This document shows positions 19,722 through 29,966 of a DNA stretch of 64,000 bases, in pieces. The translations under genes and the position numbers were made by a program. Position 1 is the first letter of the stretch, and each line of letters opens with the position of its first letter. Below the pieces are notes generated by a model, which saw nothing but the letters and a program-made list of their open reading frames with translations, did not search any database and was not told where the DNA came from. The stretch is from Leisingera sp. SS27. Its GTDB lineage: Bacteria > Pseudomonadota > Alphaproteobacteria > Rhodobacterales > Rhodobacteraceae. Where the stretch lies: contig NZ_JAQNCY010000001.1 in assembly GCF_028368855.1 (NCBI RefSeq), forward strand, positions 62,001 to 126,000, read 5' to 3'.

Positions 19722-21065
19722 TCAGGTTTCGCCCAGCAGCGCCTTGTCGAAAGGATAGCTGGTCAGGTTCTCATAGCCGTCTTCGGTGATCAGTACCTGG
19801 TCCTCCAGCTTGATCGAGAAATCGCCGCCCTCAGGCGAAACCAGCGCCTCGACGCACAGCACCATGCCCGGCTCCAGCTCATAATCAAAGGCGCCTTCGA
19901 CCAGCTGGTCCGGATAGGCCACCAGCGGCCATTCATCGCACAGGCCTACACCGTGCATCATGCAGCCGTATTTCTGCTTCTGGAACTGTGCGTCCAGCGG
20001 GTGGCAGTTGCGCGACAGCTCCTGAATATTCACACCGGGCTTCAGCATCTCCATGTTGTGGCGGATGTGCTCCAGACCGTGCTGCATGGCATAGATCATG
20101 TCAGGCCGCGGTTTCTCGTCGCCAATCCACCAGCTGCGGGAGATGTCGATGCAAATCCCGTAAGAGCCGACCAGATCGGTGTCAAAGCTGATCATCTCGT
20201 TGTTCTGGATGATGCGGGGGCCGCATTCCTGGAACCAGGGATTGGTGCGCGGACCGGACGCCAGAAGCCGGGTTTCGATCCATTCGCCGCCGCGGCGGAT
20301 ATTTTCCGCGTGCAGTACTGCCCAGACGTCATCCTCGGAGACATTGCCGCCGGGGATCTGCTCGCGGGCGAATTTTTCCATTGCCGCCACTGCAGTTTCA
20401 CAGGCGTGATGGGCGCAGCGCATTGCCAGGATCTCATCCGGGCCTTTCACCGCGCGGCATTTCTCGGTCAGCTCCTCGCCGGGGAAGATCTCCAGCCCCT
20501 GCGCCTCAAGTGCGCGCAGTCCGTGCAGCATCACCTTGTCCACTGCCAGCCGCTTGTTGCTGCCGCTGTGTTCTTCCAGCAGGATGCGGACCTCATTGGA
20601 AAACTTGTCGGCGGCTACGTCGATCTTGTCGCCGCGGTCGAAATAGAACAGGTCGGCGCCCGCGCGCTGCTCGCGCACCAGCGGGTTGAATTCGCTGAGG
20701 AATGGCGACTGTTTGTAGTCCCAAAGCACCATGTAGCCATCAGCGCAAATCAGCAGGGCGCGGAACGGGTTATGGGTATTCCACAACTGCATATTGGTGC
20801 TGTCGGTGGCATAGCGGATGTTCAGGGGGTCGAAGACCAGGAGGCCACCGTAACCGCGATCATTGATGAAACGGGTCAGCCGGTCCCAGCGGAAGCTGCG
20901 CAGCGCCTGAAGGTCAGGAAGTTGCAGTCCGGCCTCAGCCCATTCGCCAAAAGCCAGCTGGGTCGGGCCGATCTCGACACGGTCATTGTCGTTCGGTGTG
21001 TTGTCGCCCAGTCTGGCGCCGCGGGTGGGATCGATCTTGCGGATGTCGCGGTAATGCTCGTTCAT
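19722..21065 (-). CDS. dddP: DMSP lyase DddP
   Basis: Cleaves dimethylsulfoniopropionate to dimethyl sulfide and acrylate. The 447-residue protein has the creatinase/M24 peptidase fold. Numbered from MNEHYRDIRKID, the residues reported as metal ligands in roseobacter DddP all fall in place: Asp295 and Asp297 (FDTD), Asp307 (CIDIS), His371 (MMHGVG), Glu406 (LCVEA) and Glu421 (KLEDQ), and the catalytic Asp377 is present in GLCDEW. The length equals characterised DddP enzymes, and signatures such as NMQLWNTHNPFRA and SRSWWIGD are present. The ATG at 21065 follows AAGGA; an earlier in-frame start at 21086 adds seven residues. An inverted repeat lies 13 bases upstream. No dmd or acu genes are adjacent. 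Confidence 0.93.
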   Translation of the reverse strand: MNEHYRDIRKIDPTRGARLGDNTPNDNDRVEIGPTQLAFGEWAEAGLQLPDLQALRSFRWDRLTRFINDRGYGGLLVFDPLNIRYATDSTNMQLWNTHNPFRALLICADGYMVLWDYKQSPFLSEFNPLVREQRAGADLFYFDRGDKIDVAADKFSNEVRILLEEHSGSNKRLAVDKVMLHGLRALEAQGLEIFPGEELTEKCRAVKGPDEILAMRCAHHACETAVAAMEKFAREQIPGGNVSEDDVWAVLHAENIRRGGEWIETRLLASGPRTNPWFQECGPRIIQNNEMISFDTDLVGSYGICIDISRSWWIGDEKPRPDMIYAMQHGLEHIRHNMEMLKPGVNIQELSRNCHPLDAQFQKQKYGCMMHGVGLCDEWPLVAYPDQLVEGAFDYELEPGMVLCVEALVSPEGGDFSIKLEDQVLITEDGYENLTSYPFDKALLGET

Positions 21066-21077
21066 GCCGGGAAGTCC

Positions 21078-21108
21078 TTGCTGCACAGTCCTGTACAGTC
21101 TGCAGCAA
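21078..21108. promoter_or_regulatory. Inverted repeat upstream of dddP
   Basis: Arms TTGCTGCA and TGCAGCAA are perfect inverted copies separated by 15 bases; the spacer itself holds the short direct repeat ACAGTC. The element starts 13 bases before the dddP start codon, a place where a bound repressor or an RNA hairpin could control expression. No binding protein can be named. Confidence 0.4.
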
Positions 21109-21180
21109 AGGCGTCGGCGGATTCGCTGCTGAAAGCGACGGTTTTGGCCGTCGTTTCTGACCTGTGGCAGCTAGGCAGGG

Positions 21181-21204
21181 GCAGGGGATCTGATGATCCC
21201 CTGC
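21181..21204. terminator. Perfect hairpin after the gene at 21218
   Basis: Arms GCAGGGGATC and GATCCCCTGC are perfectly complementary around TGAT, 14 bases past the minus-strand stop at 21218. No T-run follows. It is a terminator or 3'-end-stabilising structure between this gene and dddP. Confidence 0.5.
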
Positions 21205-21217
21205 AAATTCTGCGGCT

Positions 21218-22066
21218 TTAGGGAAGAAGCGGCCGGGCAGCCTGAACCATGCCTGCGCTTTCGAGATAAAGGAGCAGCGCAGTTAAAAACAGAAGATGAC
21301 TGATAAGCCGCAGCCGCCGCGGGCGGGTCAGCGTCATTGCAGTCAGCATGGGCGACTGTATCTGCCTGCTCCATTTTGACCGCAGATCCATAATTAAGGC
21401 GGAGACACGCATACCGCCTGAAGACCTGCCGGAGGCCGGCACTGCCGTGCTTGCCGCTTTGCGGATTTCGGCCTCGTGAAAGGCGCGGTCGCAGTGTGCG
21501 TCCAGAACCAGTGCAGTTTGATCCACCGGTGTAAAGCACTCCTTGCCGCGGGGGCGTGGATGCACATTGCGGACCATCTCAGGCGGGCGGGCAACTGCCG
21601 CAGCCGCGGCGGCAACCGGTTCCTTTCCGTTACCGGTCTGGGGATCAAACGCGCTCAGGAACTGTTCGCAAGTGAGCGCGATCCCGGTGTCGAGCCATTC
21701 AACAAAGGTTGCCTCAACCGTGTCCAGCAGGCGGCGCAGCATTTCAGCCAGAAGCAGTTCCGAGATTTCCTGGTCGCAATAGCCGGGATAGGCCGGAGCC
21801 AGTGACAATTCCAGCAGGGCCGAGGGCTGCATTACACTGCCGGGCAGCTTGCTGGTGCGGCGCAGGGGAACCCGGCGCAGGCGCACGGTCGCCAGATAAT
21901 GATCGCATTGAAGTTGCGCAGTGTTTTCCGCACGCGCTGCTATCATCTCCGCCGGGTGGCCAAAATCATCCAGCGTGTCCACGACTGCAGTAACCGCAGC
22001 CGAAAGAGTATTACCGTCGCGGCTTTCCAGCCCGATCCGGCCTGTATATTGCACTTTCTCTGCCAC
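21218..22066 (-). CDS. Conserved-looking protein of unknown function with C-terminal helix
   Basis: A 282-residue protein I do not recognise. The first 130 residues look like a folded soluble domain (MAEKVQYTGRIGLESRDGNT ... HYLATVRLRRVPL, ...LLLAEMLRRLLDTVEATFVEWL). A low-complexity alanine/proline linker (about 150-165) follows, and the C-terminus has a hydrophobic helix (LISHLLFLTALLLYLESAGM, about 252-271) that may anchor it in the membrane, tail-anchored style. The start is GTG at 22066 with GGAGG 9 bases before it. It lies upstream of dddP on the same strand, 150 bases away, but a hairpin separates them, so a shared transcript is uncertain. Confidence 0.6.
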   Translation of the reverse strand: MAEKVQYTGRIGLESRDGNTLSAAVTAVVDTLDDFGHPAEMIAARAENTAQLQCDHYLATVRLRRVPLRRTSKLPGSVMQPSALLELSLAPAYPGYCDQEISELLLAEMLRRLLDTVEATFVEWLDTGIALTCEQFLSAFDPQTGNGKEPVAAAAAAVARPPEMVRNVHPRPRGKECFTPVDQTALVLDAHCDRAFHEAEIRKAASTAVPASGRSSGGMRVSALIMDLRSKWSRQIQSPMLTAMTLTRPRRLRLISHLLFLTALLLYLESAGMVQAARPLLP

Positions 22067-22257
22067 TGTCCGGATCCTCCGTTCTGGGTGCCGACCAAGA
22101 AACTATAAAATTTGAAGTAGTTAAAAGTGGGGCACAGCTGGCTGAATTCAGGCAGAGGGGACAAGTTTTGAGGGTGAAATAGGGGTCCTCCCAAGTCGTT
22201 GAATTAAAAGAAATTTGCGTAAAATCCCCAGAAGCGGTGCCCGGAATGCGGCTCAAC

Positions 22258-22277
22258 TGTGACGGTAGGAGGTCACA
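22258..22277. promoter_or_regulatory. TGTGAC-N8-GTCACA inverted repeat
   Basis: A perfect 6-bp inverted repeat about 190 bases upstream of the unknown gene at 21218-22066. The arms look like CRP/FNR-family half sites, but the spacing is wrong for the standard CRP box. The region 22067-22340 holds no gene and is A+T-rich near 22090-22230. Confidence 0.3.
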
Positions 22278-22343
22278 TTGATGCCCTAAGGCCTACAATG
22301 GCGCCGGAATTGCTGGCACTGTCCGTCGGGTAAGCTGAAACGC

Positions 22344-22367
22344 AAAACGCCCGCCAAACGGCGGGCG
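22344..22367 (-). terminator. Intrinsic terminator after the MltB-like gene
   Basis: Stem CGCCCGCC / GGCGGGCG with a 4-base loop, followed on the minus strand by TTTTGCG, 36 bases past the stop at 22403. Confidence 0.8.
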
Positions 22368-22402
22368 CGATTCTCAGCTTTCCGCTTTACGGAAAAGGGT
22401 CT

Positions 22403-23197
22403 TCAGCCTTCGATCTGACGCCCCATGATCGCCAGTGACTGCTGATACACGGTGGCGGCGTTCCATTCCTTCAGAACGCGGTAGTTCGGCTCTCCCTCCT
22501 GATAGCCTTTGCCGGGTTTCCAGCCCTTCTGGCGCAAGTAATTGGCAGTAGAGGCAAGCGCATCGCCCATGTTGTAGAAATCAACCCGGCCGTTGCCATC
22601 CCAGTCGACGCCGTACTCCAGCGCGTTGCCGGGCAGGAATTGGGTATGGCCAAGTTCGCCGTGTTTGGCGCCAACAGTGGCCGGGGTAATGGTGCCCTGA
22701 TCCACAAGCTTCAGTGCGCCCAGCGCGTGAGGGCGGAAAAAGTCGGAGCGGCGGCAGTCATAGGTGAGCGTCACGATGGCGGAGACCACCTGGCTGTCGC
22801 CCATGTAATTGCCAAAGGCGGTTTCCATCCCGTGGATCGCAATCAGGATACCTGCAGGCACACCGTATTTGCGTTCAAGCGCTGCGTAGAAATCCGGGTT
22901 GCGCGCTTTGCGCTTGCGGCCTTGCGCCACGATGGTGGCTGAGCCTCGGATCTGCATGAATTTCTCCAGCGAGTATTTGAAGCTCTTCTGGTTGCGGTCA
23001 GCGGAGATGGTGCGGCGGGCGTATTGCGCATTGGCCAGCGCCTGAAGGCCTGCCTTGCGCACACCCGCGCGTTTGGCTTCGCGCTGGAATTCCTGCTTCC
23101 AGGCATCAAACCCGGCAGAGGTATTGCCGCAGGTCGCAGCGAGGGCAGGGGAAGCAAGCAGGGCGGAAATCAGGGCAGGGGCAATCAGCCGTCGCAT
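22403..23197 (-). CDS. MltB-type lytic murein transglycosylase
   Basis: Cleaves peptidoglycan strands with formation of 1,6-anhydromuramic ends. The 264-residue protein has a signal peptide (MRRLIAPALISALLASPALA), the catalytic glutamate in IHGMETAFGNYMG, and the MltB-like segments GELGHTQFLPGNALEYGVDW and NMGDALASTANYLRQKGW. There is no lipobox, so it is soluble in the periplasm rather than a lipoprotein. The ATG at 23197 is preferred over a TTG at 23212 because it begins a clean signal peptide. It has its own terminator. Confidence 0.88.
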   Translation of the reverse strand: MRRLIAPALISALLASPALAATCGNTSAGFDAWKQEFQREAKRAGVRKAGLQALANAQYARRTISADRNQKSFKYSLEKFMQIRGSATIVAQGRKRKARNPDFYAALERKYGVPAGILIAIHGMETAFGNYMGDSQVVSAIVTLTYDCRRSDFFRPHALGALKLVDQGTITPATVGAKHGELGHTQFLPGNALEYGVDWDGNGRVDFYNMGDALASTANYLRQKGWKPGKGYQEGEPNYRVLKEWNAATVYQQSLAIMGRQIEG

Positions 23198-23290
23198 GAA
23201 GAAAACTCTCAAAATGTGACTCGTGACTCGCAGCCTAACGCGCCGGCGGCCCTTGTCTAACGGGAAAAGCCGCCATTGCTTCCCATTTCT

Positions 23291-24538
23291 TCAGGCAAAG
23301 GCGCTGCCGGCGGCCAGTGCGAGCCCGTCAGCAACCGCAGTCATCGCATTTCCCGTTTCAAGCCGGGCATTTGGGCACAAGCTGCGCATTTCCGCCTGCA
23401 CCGCTGCCAGCAGCGAAGAGCCGCCGACCAGAACGATCCTCTCAACCTTGCCGGGTGCAATCCCGGCGAGCGCCAGCGTCTCTGCCGCGCAGGCACCGAT
23501 GGCAGAGGTCTGTTCCGCCAGGGTCTGAGACATTGCCTCGGCCGCCAGCGGCACCGACAGGCCGCGCTCCAGAAGTTTCAGATCGATGAGGGCCTGGTCA
23601 TCTCTGCCATTGGCGCGGATCTTGCCGTGTTCCACCGCAAAGGCCAGCTCATGGCCCAATTCGTCCTCCAGAACTGCGACCAGACGCGCAAGTTTCTCCG
23701 GCTCAACTGCATTGGCGGCCAGGTCTTTGGCTGCCCGGCGGCTTTCCGGCGCGTAGAGGAAGGGGATCATTTGCCAGGTCGCCAGATCGTTAAACAGCCG
23801 GTTCGGCGCGGGCAGGGCGCCGCCGCCGAATGCGTTGCGGATCTGGCTGCCCCGGCCCAAGAGCGGCATCACGTGATGGATGCTCAGCTGCCGGTCGAAA
23901 TCGGTCCCGCCCAGCCGCACACCATGCGAGGCCTGGATGCGGGTCGCGCCATCGTCCCCCTGTTCAAAGGCGGTGAAGTCGGAGGTGCCGCCGCCGATAT
24001 CGACGATCAGGCCGAGGCCGGGCGCCGGGGCGGCTGCGCGTAACGCGGCCTCAGGTTCATACATGAACATCACATCCTGAAACCCGGCCTCCAGGTAGCA
24101 TGCGCGCAGGTCGGCCTCTGCCTGCGCGTTGCGCTCCTCGTCCTTGGAATGAAACCGCACCGGCCGCCCCGACAGCGCATGGGTGAAATCAATATGCGTC
24201 GCCGCCTCAGCCCGCCGCTTCATCTCTGCCAGGAACCGCGAGATGAGTGTGGCAAAGCTGATCCGCTCGCCGCCGAGCCGCCGTTCTTCCTGCAACAGCG
24301 GCGTGCCCAGAAGGCTTTTCAGTGCCCGCATGAACCGCCCCTCGTCGCCATTGATCAGCGCCCGCGTGGCACTGTGGCCGACCCGCATGGCGCGGCTGCC
24401 CTCCTCAAAGAACACCGCGGTGGGCAGGGTTTTCTCGCCCGGCTCCATCTCCACCAGCCAGGGGCGGCCCGCAACGGCAATCCCGGCCGCCGAGTTCGAG
24501 GTGCCAAAGTCGATGCCAAGGGTATTCGGGATGGTCAT
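23291..24538 (-). CDS. Hsp70-family protein (YegD-like)
   Basis: A 415-residue protein with only the actin-like ATPase domain of the Hsp70 family: GIDFGTSNSAAGIAV (phosphate 1), LIVDIGGGTSDFTAFE (phosphate 2) and IVLVGGSSLLAAVQ (adenosine motif). It lacks the substrate-binding domain of DnaK, as in E. coli YegD, whose role is not settled. The ATG at 24538 with CAGGAG upstream is chosen; the open frame continues 19 codons farther upstream without a good start. It lies 78 bases past the large Hint protein on the same strand, but they need not be linked. Confidence 0.88.
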   Translation of the reverse strand: MTIPNTLGIDFGTSNSAAGIAVAGRPWLVEMEPGEKTLPTAVFFEEGSRAMRVGHSATRALINGDEGRFMRALKSLLGTPLLQEERRLGGERISFATLISRFLAEMKRRAEAATHIDFTHALSGRPVRFHSKDEERNAQAEADLRACYLEAGFQDVMFMYEPEAALRAAAPAPGLGLIVDIGGGTSDFTAFEQGDDGATRIQASHGVRLGGTDFDRQLSIHHVMPLLGRGSQIRNAFGGGALPAPNRLFNDLATWQMIPFLYAPESRRAAKDLAANAVEPEKLARLVAVLEDELGHELAFAVEHGKIRANGRDDQALIDLKLLERGLSVPLAAEAMSQTLAEQTSAIGACAAETLALAGIAPGKVERIVLVGGSSLLAAVQAEMRSLCPNARLETGNAMTAVADGLALAAGSAFA

Positions 24539-24620
24539 GGCGCGCTCCTGTTCAACCGGGGGAGCGGACCGCACTACCGGGTCCGGCGGCGCCATGCAAG
24601 CTCAAGCGCGCTGCTGCATC

Positions 24621-27600
24621 TCAGGCGCAGAGTTTCAGAACATCCTTACGCTTCATGTAGGGGCGTGCCGGAGTTCCGTAGAGACCGGCAGCAGTCTGCT
24701 CCTGCAGCGCAACCTGCGCCAGGGACGGGAACAGCAACAGCAGCTCGTTCAGCGCGGGCCGGTCCAGCGCATTCAGCGCGATGGGGCCGGGGTAGAAGGA
24801 TTCCGTCGGTGCGCCTTCGGCAAAGATCACCTCATGGCGGTCGAACATGATATGGACATAGGTCACCTGCTCGCAGCGGCGGTCGACCCGCGCGACCTGG
24901 CCGCCCATCGCCTCAGCTGCGTGCTTGGCGCGGATCAGATGCTCGCGCCCTTTGCCCAGAACGGCAAAGGCGTGCTGCGGGGACACCCGGATCGTGCGGC
25001 GGTTGCCAAAGGCGTTCTTGCGGATCACCACCGGACGCAGTTCGGGGTGCCGGGCCAGATCCAGCTGGGTCAGGCTGCGGCTGCCGGTCCAGCGCACCGG
25101 CTGGTAGCCATTGTCCGCGGTCAACACCATGTCGCCGGGACGGATGTCCTCGACTGCGACCTCGCCCCGGTCCGTGGCGATCATGACGCCCGGGGTGAAA
25201 CATGGAATGCCGATGGCGCGCATTTCCTGCAGGCTGTCGACCTGGTCCGGCGTGACGCCCCGCAGGGTCACGCTTTCCCCGTTCGGGAAGGTCAGGACCG
25301 CATCGCCGGTGCCGTCGCCGTTGGTGTCCGTGACGGTGACATCCCAGGCATTGGCCGGGTTGCCGTCCGCATCGGTCAGGCTGGTGACATCGAATTGGTC
25401 GTAACCGGTAAAGGTGCCGTCGCCATTGTCAGTCGGCGCGGCAAAGTCATGAACGGTGTCATTTCCGCTGCCGTCGGCCAGAACGATGGTATCCGCATCA
25501 CCATCGCCATCGCCCAGGTGCAGCTCGTCGTTGCCGGTGCCGCCGGTGATCGTATCCGCACCGTCGCCGCCAAATACGGTATCATTGCCTTCGCCGCCAT
25601 CAATGACATCGGCTGAGGTGTCGGCATCCACCGGAACCTGATAGTCGGCATCCACACGGTCTGAGGCCAGATTGGTATTGTCGATGGATACGCTGTCGAG
25701 GCTGACAGAGACAATCGGCTGGCTGGTCAGCAGCGTGTTGTCAGCATTGTCCGTCATCTCCGGCGCCAGGTAGACCTCGCCGGTGGTGGTTTGAAACACC
25801 ACTGCAGTGAAGCTGCCGGTGGTTCCGTCGGCAAAGGTCACGGTGGCATTGTAAACCTGATTGCTGTCCGCAAAATAGTTCACACCGTCAATGGTGAAGG
25901 CCTCTGGCGTGCCGCCGCTGTCGTTATCGTTGACGCTGGTGTTGCCATCCGTGTCAGTGGTGACCATGGTCTGCAAGTTGTTGTACAACTCAGACCCTTC
26001 ACCGCCGTAAGTACCCAGCAGGCTGCCGGCGTTTTCGCTGATTCCGTTGGTTTCGTCCGGGTCGATATCGGCAAAACTGCCCAGGCTGATAACCGTGAAG
26101 GTGTTGCCAACGGTGCTTGAGCCGCCAGTGCCTGCGCTGCTCAGTCCCGGGTCTCCGCCGTAAATCAGATCATCGCCTGCACCGCCGTCGATGGTATCGC
26201 TGCCGCCGCCGCCATAGATCGTATCGTCGTTTGTGCCCGTGGCATTGTCATTGTTGTCGACACGGTCATCTTCCGGGTCGCCGGTATAGCTGCCATCGAT
26301 CAGGTCGCCGCCGGTGGTGCCTTCGACAATGTAATCCGAATTTGCCGCATCGCGGAAATCCAGGTCATGCACCAGAGGTGTAGCGCCGGATCCGTCCGCG
26401 GCGGTGTCGTTGTCGCTGTCAGCCAGGGTAAAGTCGCCGCTGCCGGTAACGTCGGCATCGTTCACATCGTGACCGGTGACGTCATCCACGGCATCCATGA
26501 TGCCGTCGCCATCGGAATCGCCTGAGGCATCGATCACCGATTGATCCACGCCGTGCCCGGCCTCTTCGGCATCGGTCAGCCCGTCGTTGTCGGAATCCGT
26601 ATCCAAATAATCCGCGACGCCGTCGCCGTCGGTGTCCACCGGCGTCAGCCCGCCGGTCTCATAAGCATCGTCCAGACCGTCGCCGTCGCTGTCTGTTCCG
26701 GAGGGGGCAACATAGCTGCCGGTGGCCTGTGATTCGACATTGTCGGTAATGCCGTCGTTGTCACTATCCAGATCCAGGTGATCGGCAATACCGTCGCCAT
26801 CACTGTCCCGGGTTGTGACCGTGGTCTCGACCGTGAAGGTCTCGGTGACACTGGAACCGAAGTCCGGATTTGGACCGGAGTCGATCACGGTGACGCCATC
26901 CACCTTGATAGTGTAGCTGGCTGTGTCGCTGCCGCTGATGCCGTCTCCGAAATTGTCAAAGACGGTAAAGGAGTATTCGCCGGCTTGGGGGATGGCGATG
27001 TTGGTGAATTCGACTGAGCTGTTGATGGTGGAATCGCTGGCAATCAGCGTCCCGTCCGGTGCCCGCAGTTCCCACCTTGTATTGTCACTGTCCGCCCATT
27101 CATCGCCGTCAAAGGTGATGGTTATGGTGCTGGGGGTGCTTTCGCTGTAGCCTTCCTCGCTGTCCAGAATACCGTCGCCGTCTGAATCCAGGTCATCGCC
27201 ATCGGCGACGCCGTCTCCATCCGTATCAGGCTCCGGAATGGTAAAGCTAAGATCGCTGATTCCGGACCCGCCGGTTGTTGAACCGTCCGGACCGGGTTCA
27301 AAAATCAGCTCTAGCCCGGACACCAGGCCAGGCAGCGTCAGGTCGACATCATTGGCGGTTGTACCCGCTGAAATGATCGAAACGGACCCGTCCGGGTTGG
27401 TGACAACGTTTTCGTCGTCGATACCGCTGAGGCCGGCGATGACATCAGTGGCCGCCAGCAGATCGCCGTTTTCGTCGTAGGCGTAGATGGTCCACTGGTC
27501 ATCATAGGTGGAGCCGCCGTCATCATTTACATGATTAAAGGTGAAGGACAGGTCCTCAACCGGCTCGGAGAACTGGTAATCCGCGGAAATCGGATCTGCT

Positions 27601-27776
27601 GTGGCGAAGGCGCCGAACTCCGAGACGGTGTTACCGCCCTGGCTGTCATCCCAGGCATTGCCGGTGAAGGTTGCGGTTACAGTCGTGCTGTTTCCGTTTT
27701 CGGAAATGACGGTGCTGCCGCTTTCCGCGGTGCCGTCGCCAGCCGTCAGCCAGATTGCATTATCGAGAATTGCCAA
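24621..27776 (-). CDS. Large secreted protein with Ca-binding repeats and C-terminal Hint domain
   Basis: A 1051-residue acidic protein. An N-terminal beta-rich region is followed by thrombospondin type-3-like repeats of the DxDGDGxxDxxE kind (about residues 180-200, 320-345, 360-410), RTX-like nonapeptides ([19 protein letters not shown] near 515-535 and [16 protein letters not shown] near 725-745), and a C-terminal Hint_2 domain starting at about residue 857 ([20 protein letters not shown]). The Hint first cysteine is present, as is the VSPQHAFAV block. The RTX repeats point to type I secretion with calcium-driven folding outside; the Hint domain may self-cleave (inference). The start is a TTG at 27776 with AAGGTGGGG upstream. 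Such proteins occur in several Rhodobacteraceae. Confidence 0.85.
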   Translation of the reverse strand: MAILDNAIWLTAGDGTAESGSTVISENGNSTTVTATFTGNAWDDSQGGNTVSEFGAFATADPISADYQFSEPVEDLSFTFNHVNDDGGSTYDDQWTIYAYDENGDLLAATDVIAGLSGIDDENVVTNPDGSVSIISAGTTANDVDLTLPGLVSGLELIFEPGPDGSTTGGSGISDLSFTIPEPDTDGDGVADGDDLDSDGDGILDSEEGYSESTPSTITITFDGDEWADSDNTRWELRAPDGTLIASDSTINSSVEFTNIAIPQAGEYSFTVFDNFGDGISGSDTASYTIKVDGVTVIDSGPNPDFGSSVTETFTVETTVTTRDSDGDGIADHLDLDSDNDGITDNVESQATGSYVAPSGTDSDGDGLDDAYETGGLTPVDTDGDGVADYLDTDSDNDGLTDAEEAGHGVDQSVIDASGDSDGDGIMDAVDDVTGHDVNDADVTGSGDFTLADSDNDTAADGSGATPLVHDLDFRDAANSDYIVEGTTGGDLIDGSYTGDPEDDRVDNNDNATGTNDDTIYGGGGSDTIDGGAGDDLIYGGDPGLSSAGTGGSSTVGNTFTVISLGSFADIDPDETNGISENAGSLLGTYGGEGSELYNNLQTMVTTDTDGNTSVNDNDSGGTPEAFTIDGVNYFADSNQVYNATVTFADGTTGSFTAVVFQTTTGEVYLAPEMTDNADNTLLTSQPIVSVSLDSVSIDNTNLASDRVDADYQVPVDADTSADVIDGGEGNDTVFGGDGADTITGGTGNDELHLGDGDGDADTIVLADGSGNDTVHDFAAPTDNGDGTFTGYDQFDVTSLTDADGNPANAWDVTVTDTNGDGTGDAVLTFPNGESVTLRGVTPDQVDSLQEMRAIGIPCFTPGVMIATDRGEVAVEDIRPGDMVLTADNGYQPVRWTGSRSLTQLDLARHPELRPVVIRKNAFGNRRTIRVSPQHAFAVLGKGREHLIRAKHAAEAMGGQVARVDRRCEQVTYVHIMFDRHEVIFAEGAPTESFYPGPIALNALDRPALNELLLLFPSLAQVALQEQTAAGLYGTPARPYMKRKDVLKLCA

Positions 27777-27956
27777 AAGCCAACCCCACCTTGTTATTCT
27801 CAGGCCCCGATGGCAGGCCTTCGAATGACTTCACCCTCATCAACTCACCAGCCCCAACTGGCGGATTTTCCTAAAAGTTGATGTTTCGGCTGCTGTTTTT
27901 GAAGGGGATTTCAGGCCTTGGCGGGGCCGGAATGTGGCAAAACTTGGACGGGCAGC

Positions 27957-27984
27957 AAAAAAGGCGCCCGCAAGGGCGCCTTTT
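27957..27984. terminator. Intrinsic terminator after glnA, bidirectional shape
   Basis: Stem GGCGCCC / GGGCGCC with loop GCAA, flanked by AAAAAA on the left and TTTT on the right. It lies 21 bases past the glnA stop, so the minus-strand T-run ends glnBA. The gap 27777-27956 holds nothing else visible. Confidence 0.88.
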
Positions 27985-28004
27985 CTTCTGATTTCAGCAG
28001 CCGC

Positions 28005-29411
28005 TTAGCAGCTGTAGTACATGCCGAATTCCACCGGGTGCGGGGTGTGCTCGTACTTGTGGACCTCTTCCATCTTCAGCTCGATGTAGCCGTCGATCTG
28101 GTCCTTGGTAAACACGTCGCCCTGCAGCAGGAAGTCGTGGTCGGCGGCCAGGGCGTCCATGGCTTCACGCAGGGAGCCGCAGACGGTCGGGATGCCTTCC
28201 AGCTCCTCGGCCGGCAGATCATACAGGTTCTTGTCCATGGCTTCGCCCGGATCGATCTTGTTCTTGATGCCGTCCAGGCCGGCCATCAGCAGCGCGGCAA
28301 AGCACAGGTAGGGGTTCGCCGCCGGATCGGGGAAGCGGGCTTCGACGCGCTTGGCTTTCGGGCTTTCGGTCCACGGAATACGCACGCAGCCGGAGCGGTT
28401 GCGGGCGGAGTAGGCGCGCAGAACCGGAGCTTCAAAGCCCGGGATCAGGCGCTTGTAGGAGTTGGTGGACGGGTTGGTGAAGGCATTCAGGGTCTTGGAA
28501 TGCTTCAGGATGCCGCCGATGAAGTACAGAGCTTCCTGGGACAGGTCGGCGTATTTGTCGCCTGCAAACAGCGGCTTGCCGTCTTTCCAGATCGACATGT
28601 TGACGTGCATGCCCGAGCCGTTGTCGCCGTAGATCGGCTTCGGCATGAAGGTTGCCGACTTGCCATAGGCGTGCGCCACGTTGTGGATCACGTATTTGTA
28701 CTTCTGCAGCTCGTCGGCCTGCTTGGTCAGGCTGTCGAAGATCAGGCCCAGCTCGTGCTGGCAGGAGGCCACTTCGTGGTGGTGCTTGTCGACCTTCATG
28801 CCGAGGCGCTTCATGGTGGACAGCATCTCGGAACGCAGGTCCTGCGCTTCGTCGGTCGGGTTGACCGGGAAGTAGCCGCCCTTCAGGCCCGGGCGGTGGC
28901 CCATGTTGCCCATCTCGAACTCGGCGTCGGTGTTCCAGGAGCCGTCGGTTGCGTCAACTTCATAAGACACCTTGTTGATGGTGTTGGAGTAACGCACGTC
29001 GTCGAACAGGAAAAATTCCGCTTCCGGGCCCATGTAGGCCACGTCGCCGATGCCGGAGGACTTCAGGTACGCCTCGGCCTTCTGGGCGGTGCCGCGCGGA
29101 TCGCGCTCATAGGCTTCACCGGTGTCGGGCTCAACGATGGAGCAATGGATGCAGAGGGTTTTCTCGGCATAAAACGGGTCGATATAAGCAGAGGTGGTGT
29201 CCGCCATCAGTTTCATGTCGGAGTTTTCGATCGACTTCCAGCCGGCGATCGAAGAGCCGTCGAACATGAAGCCTTCTTCCAGGAAGTCTTCGTCCACCAG
29301 ATCCACGTCCACGGTCACGTGCTGCAGCTTGCCGCGCACGTCGGTGAAACGGATGTCGACATAGGCGACGTCTTCTTCTTTGAGTGTCTTGAGAACTGCG
29401 TCTACGCTCAT
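28005..29411 (-). CDS. glnA: Glutamine synthetase type I
   Basis: Makes glutamine from glutamate, ammonia and ATP; the main ammonium-assimilating enzyme. The 468-residue GSI protein shows [18 protein letters not shown] (about residues 49-66), the glutamate-binding [13 protein letters not shown] region, [10 protein letters not shown] and the C-terminal adenylylation site MDKNLYDLP with Tyr near residue 397, so activity should be controlled by GlnE. It follows glnB after 47 bases, the classical alphaproteobacterial glnBA operon, and ends in a clear terminator. Confidence 0.97.
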   Translation of the reverse strand: MSVDAVLKTLKEEDVAYVDIRFTDVRGKLQHVTVDVDLVDEDFLEEGFMFDGSSIAGWKSIENSDMKLMADTTSAYIDPFYAEKTLCIHCSIVEPDTGEAYERDPRGTAQKAEAYLKSSGIGDVAYMGPEAEFFLFDDVRYSNTINKVSYEVDATDGSWNTDAEFEMGNMGHRPGLKGGYFPVNPTDEAQDLRSEMLSTMKRLGMKVDKHHHEVASCQHELGLIFDSLTKQADELQKYKYVIHNVAHAYGKSATFMPKPIYGDNGSGMHVNMSIWKDGKPLFAGDKYADLSQEALYFIGGILKHSKTLNAFTNPSTNSYKRLIPGFEAPVLRAYSARNRSGCVRIPWTESPKAKRVEARFPDPAANPYLCFAALLMAGLDGIKNKIDPGEAMDKNLYDLPAEELEGIPTVCGSLREAMDALAADHDFLLQGDVFTKDQIDGYIELKMEEVHKYEHTPHPVEFGMYYSC

Positions 29412-29458
29412 TCCCTCGGTCCTTCTGATTTAGATGTCAGGATATTGGTTGAATTCGT

Positions 29459-29833
<375 letters not shown>

Positions 29834-29921
29834 TCACTTCTAAATGAACGCAGCAATGCAGGAGGCTGCGGCTGCGGCAATTGAGGGCAGGATTTGAACA
29901 CGTGTGCCTAAAAATTAAGCA

Positions 29922-29942
29922 CTGCGCCCGGAAATTGCGCAG
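29922..29942. promoter_or_regulatory. CTGCGC-N9-GCGCAG inverted repeat between glnB and nnrD
   Basis: Perfect 6-bp arms with a 9-base spacer, 125 bases upstream of glnB and 25 bases before nnrD. glnB promoters in Rhodobacter are NtrC-controlled, and this repeat has roughly the size and GC/CG arm character of reported NtrC sites, but the match is loose. Confidence 0.3.
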
Positions 29943-29966
29943 AAATGAATCGGGGAAGGGCAAAAC

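Noticed and set aside
22258-22277. TGTGA...TCACA as a CRP site.
   Set aside because: The half sites are 10 bases apart, not the 6 required for CRP, so only a generic inverted repeat is reported.
24621-27776. Possibility that the Hint domain is a splicing intein.
   Set aside because: There is no host protein sequence after the domain and no catalytic C-terminal Asn/Cys block; it fits a terminal Hint_2 domain instead.
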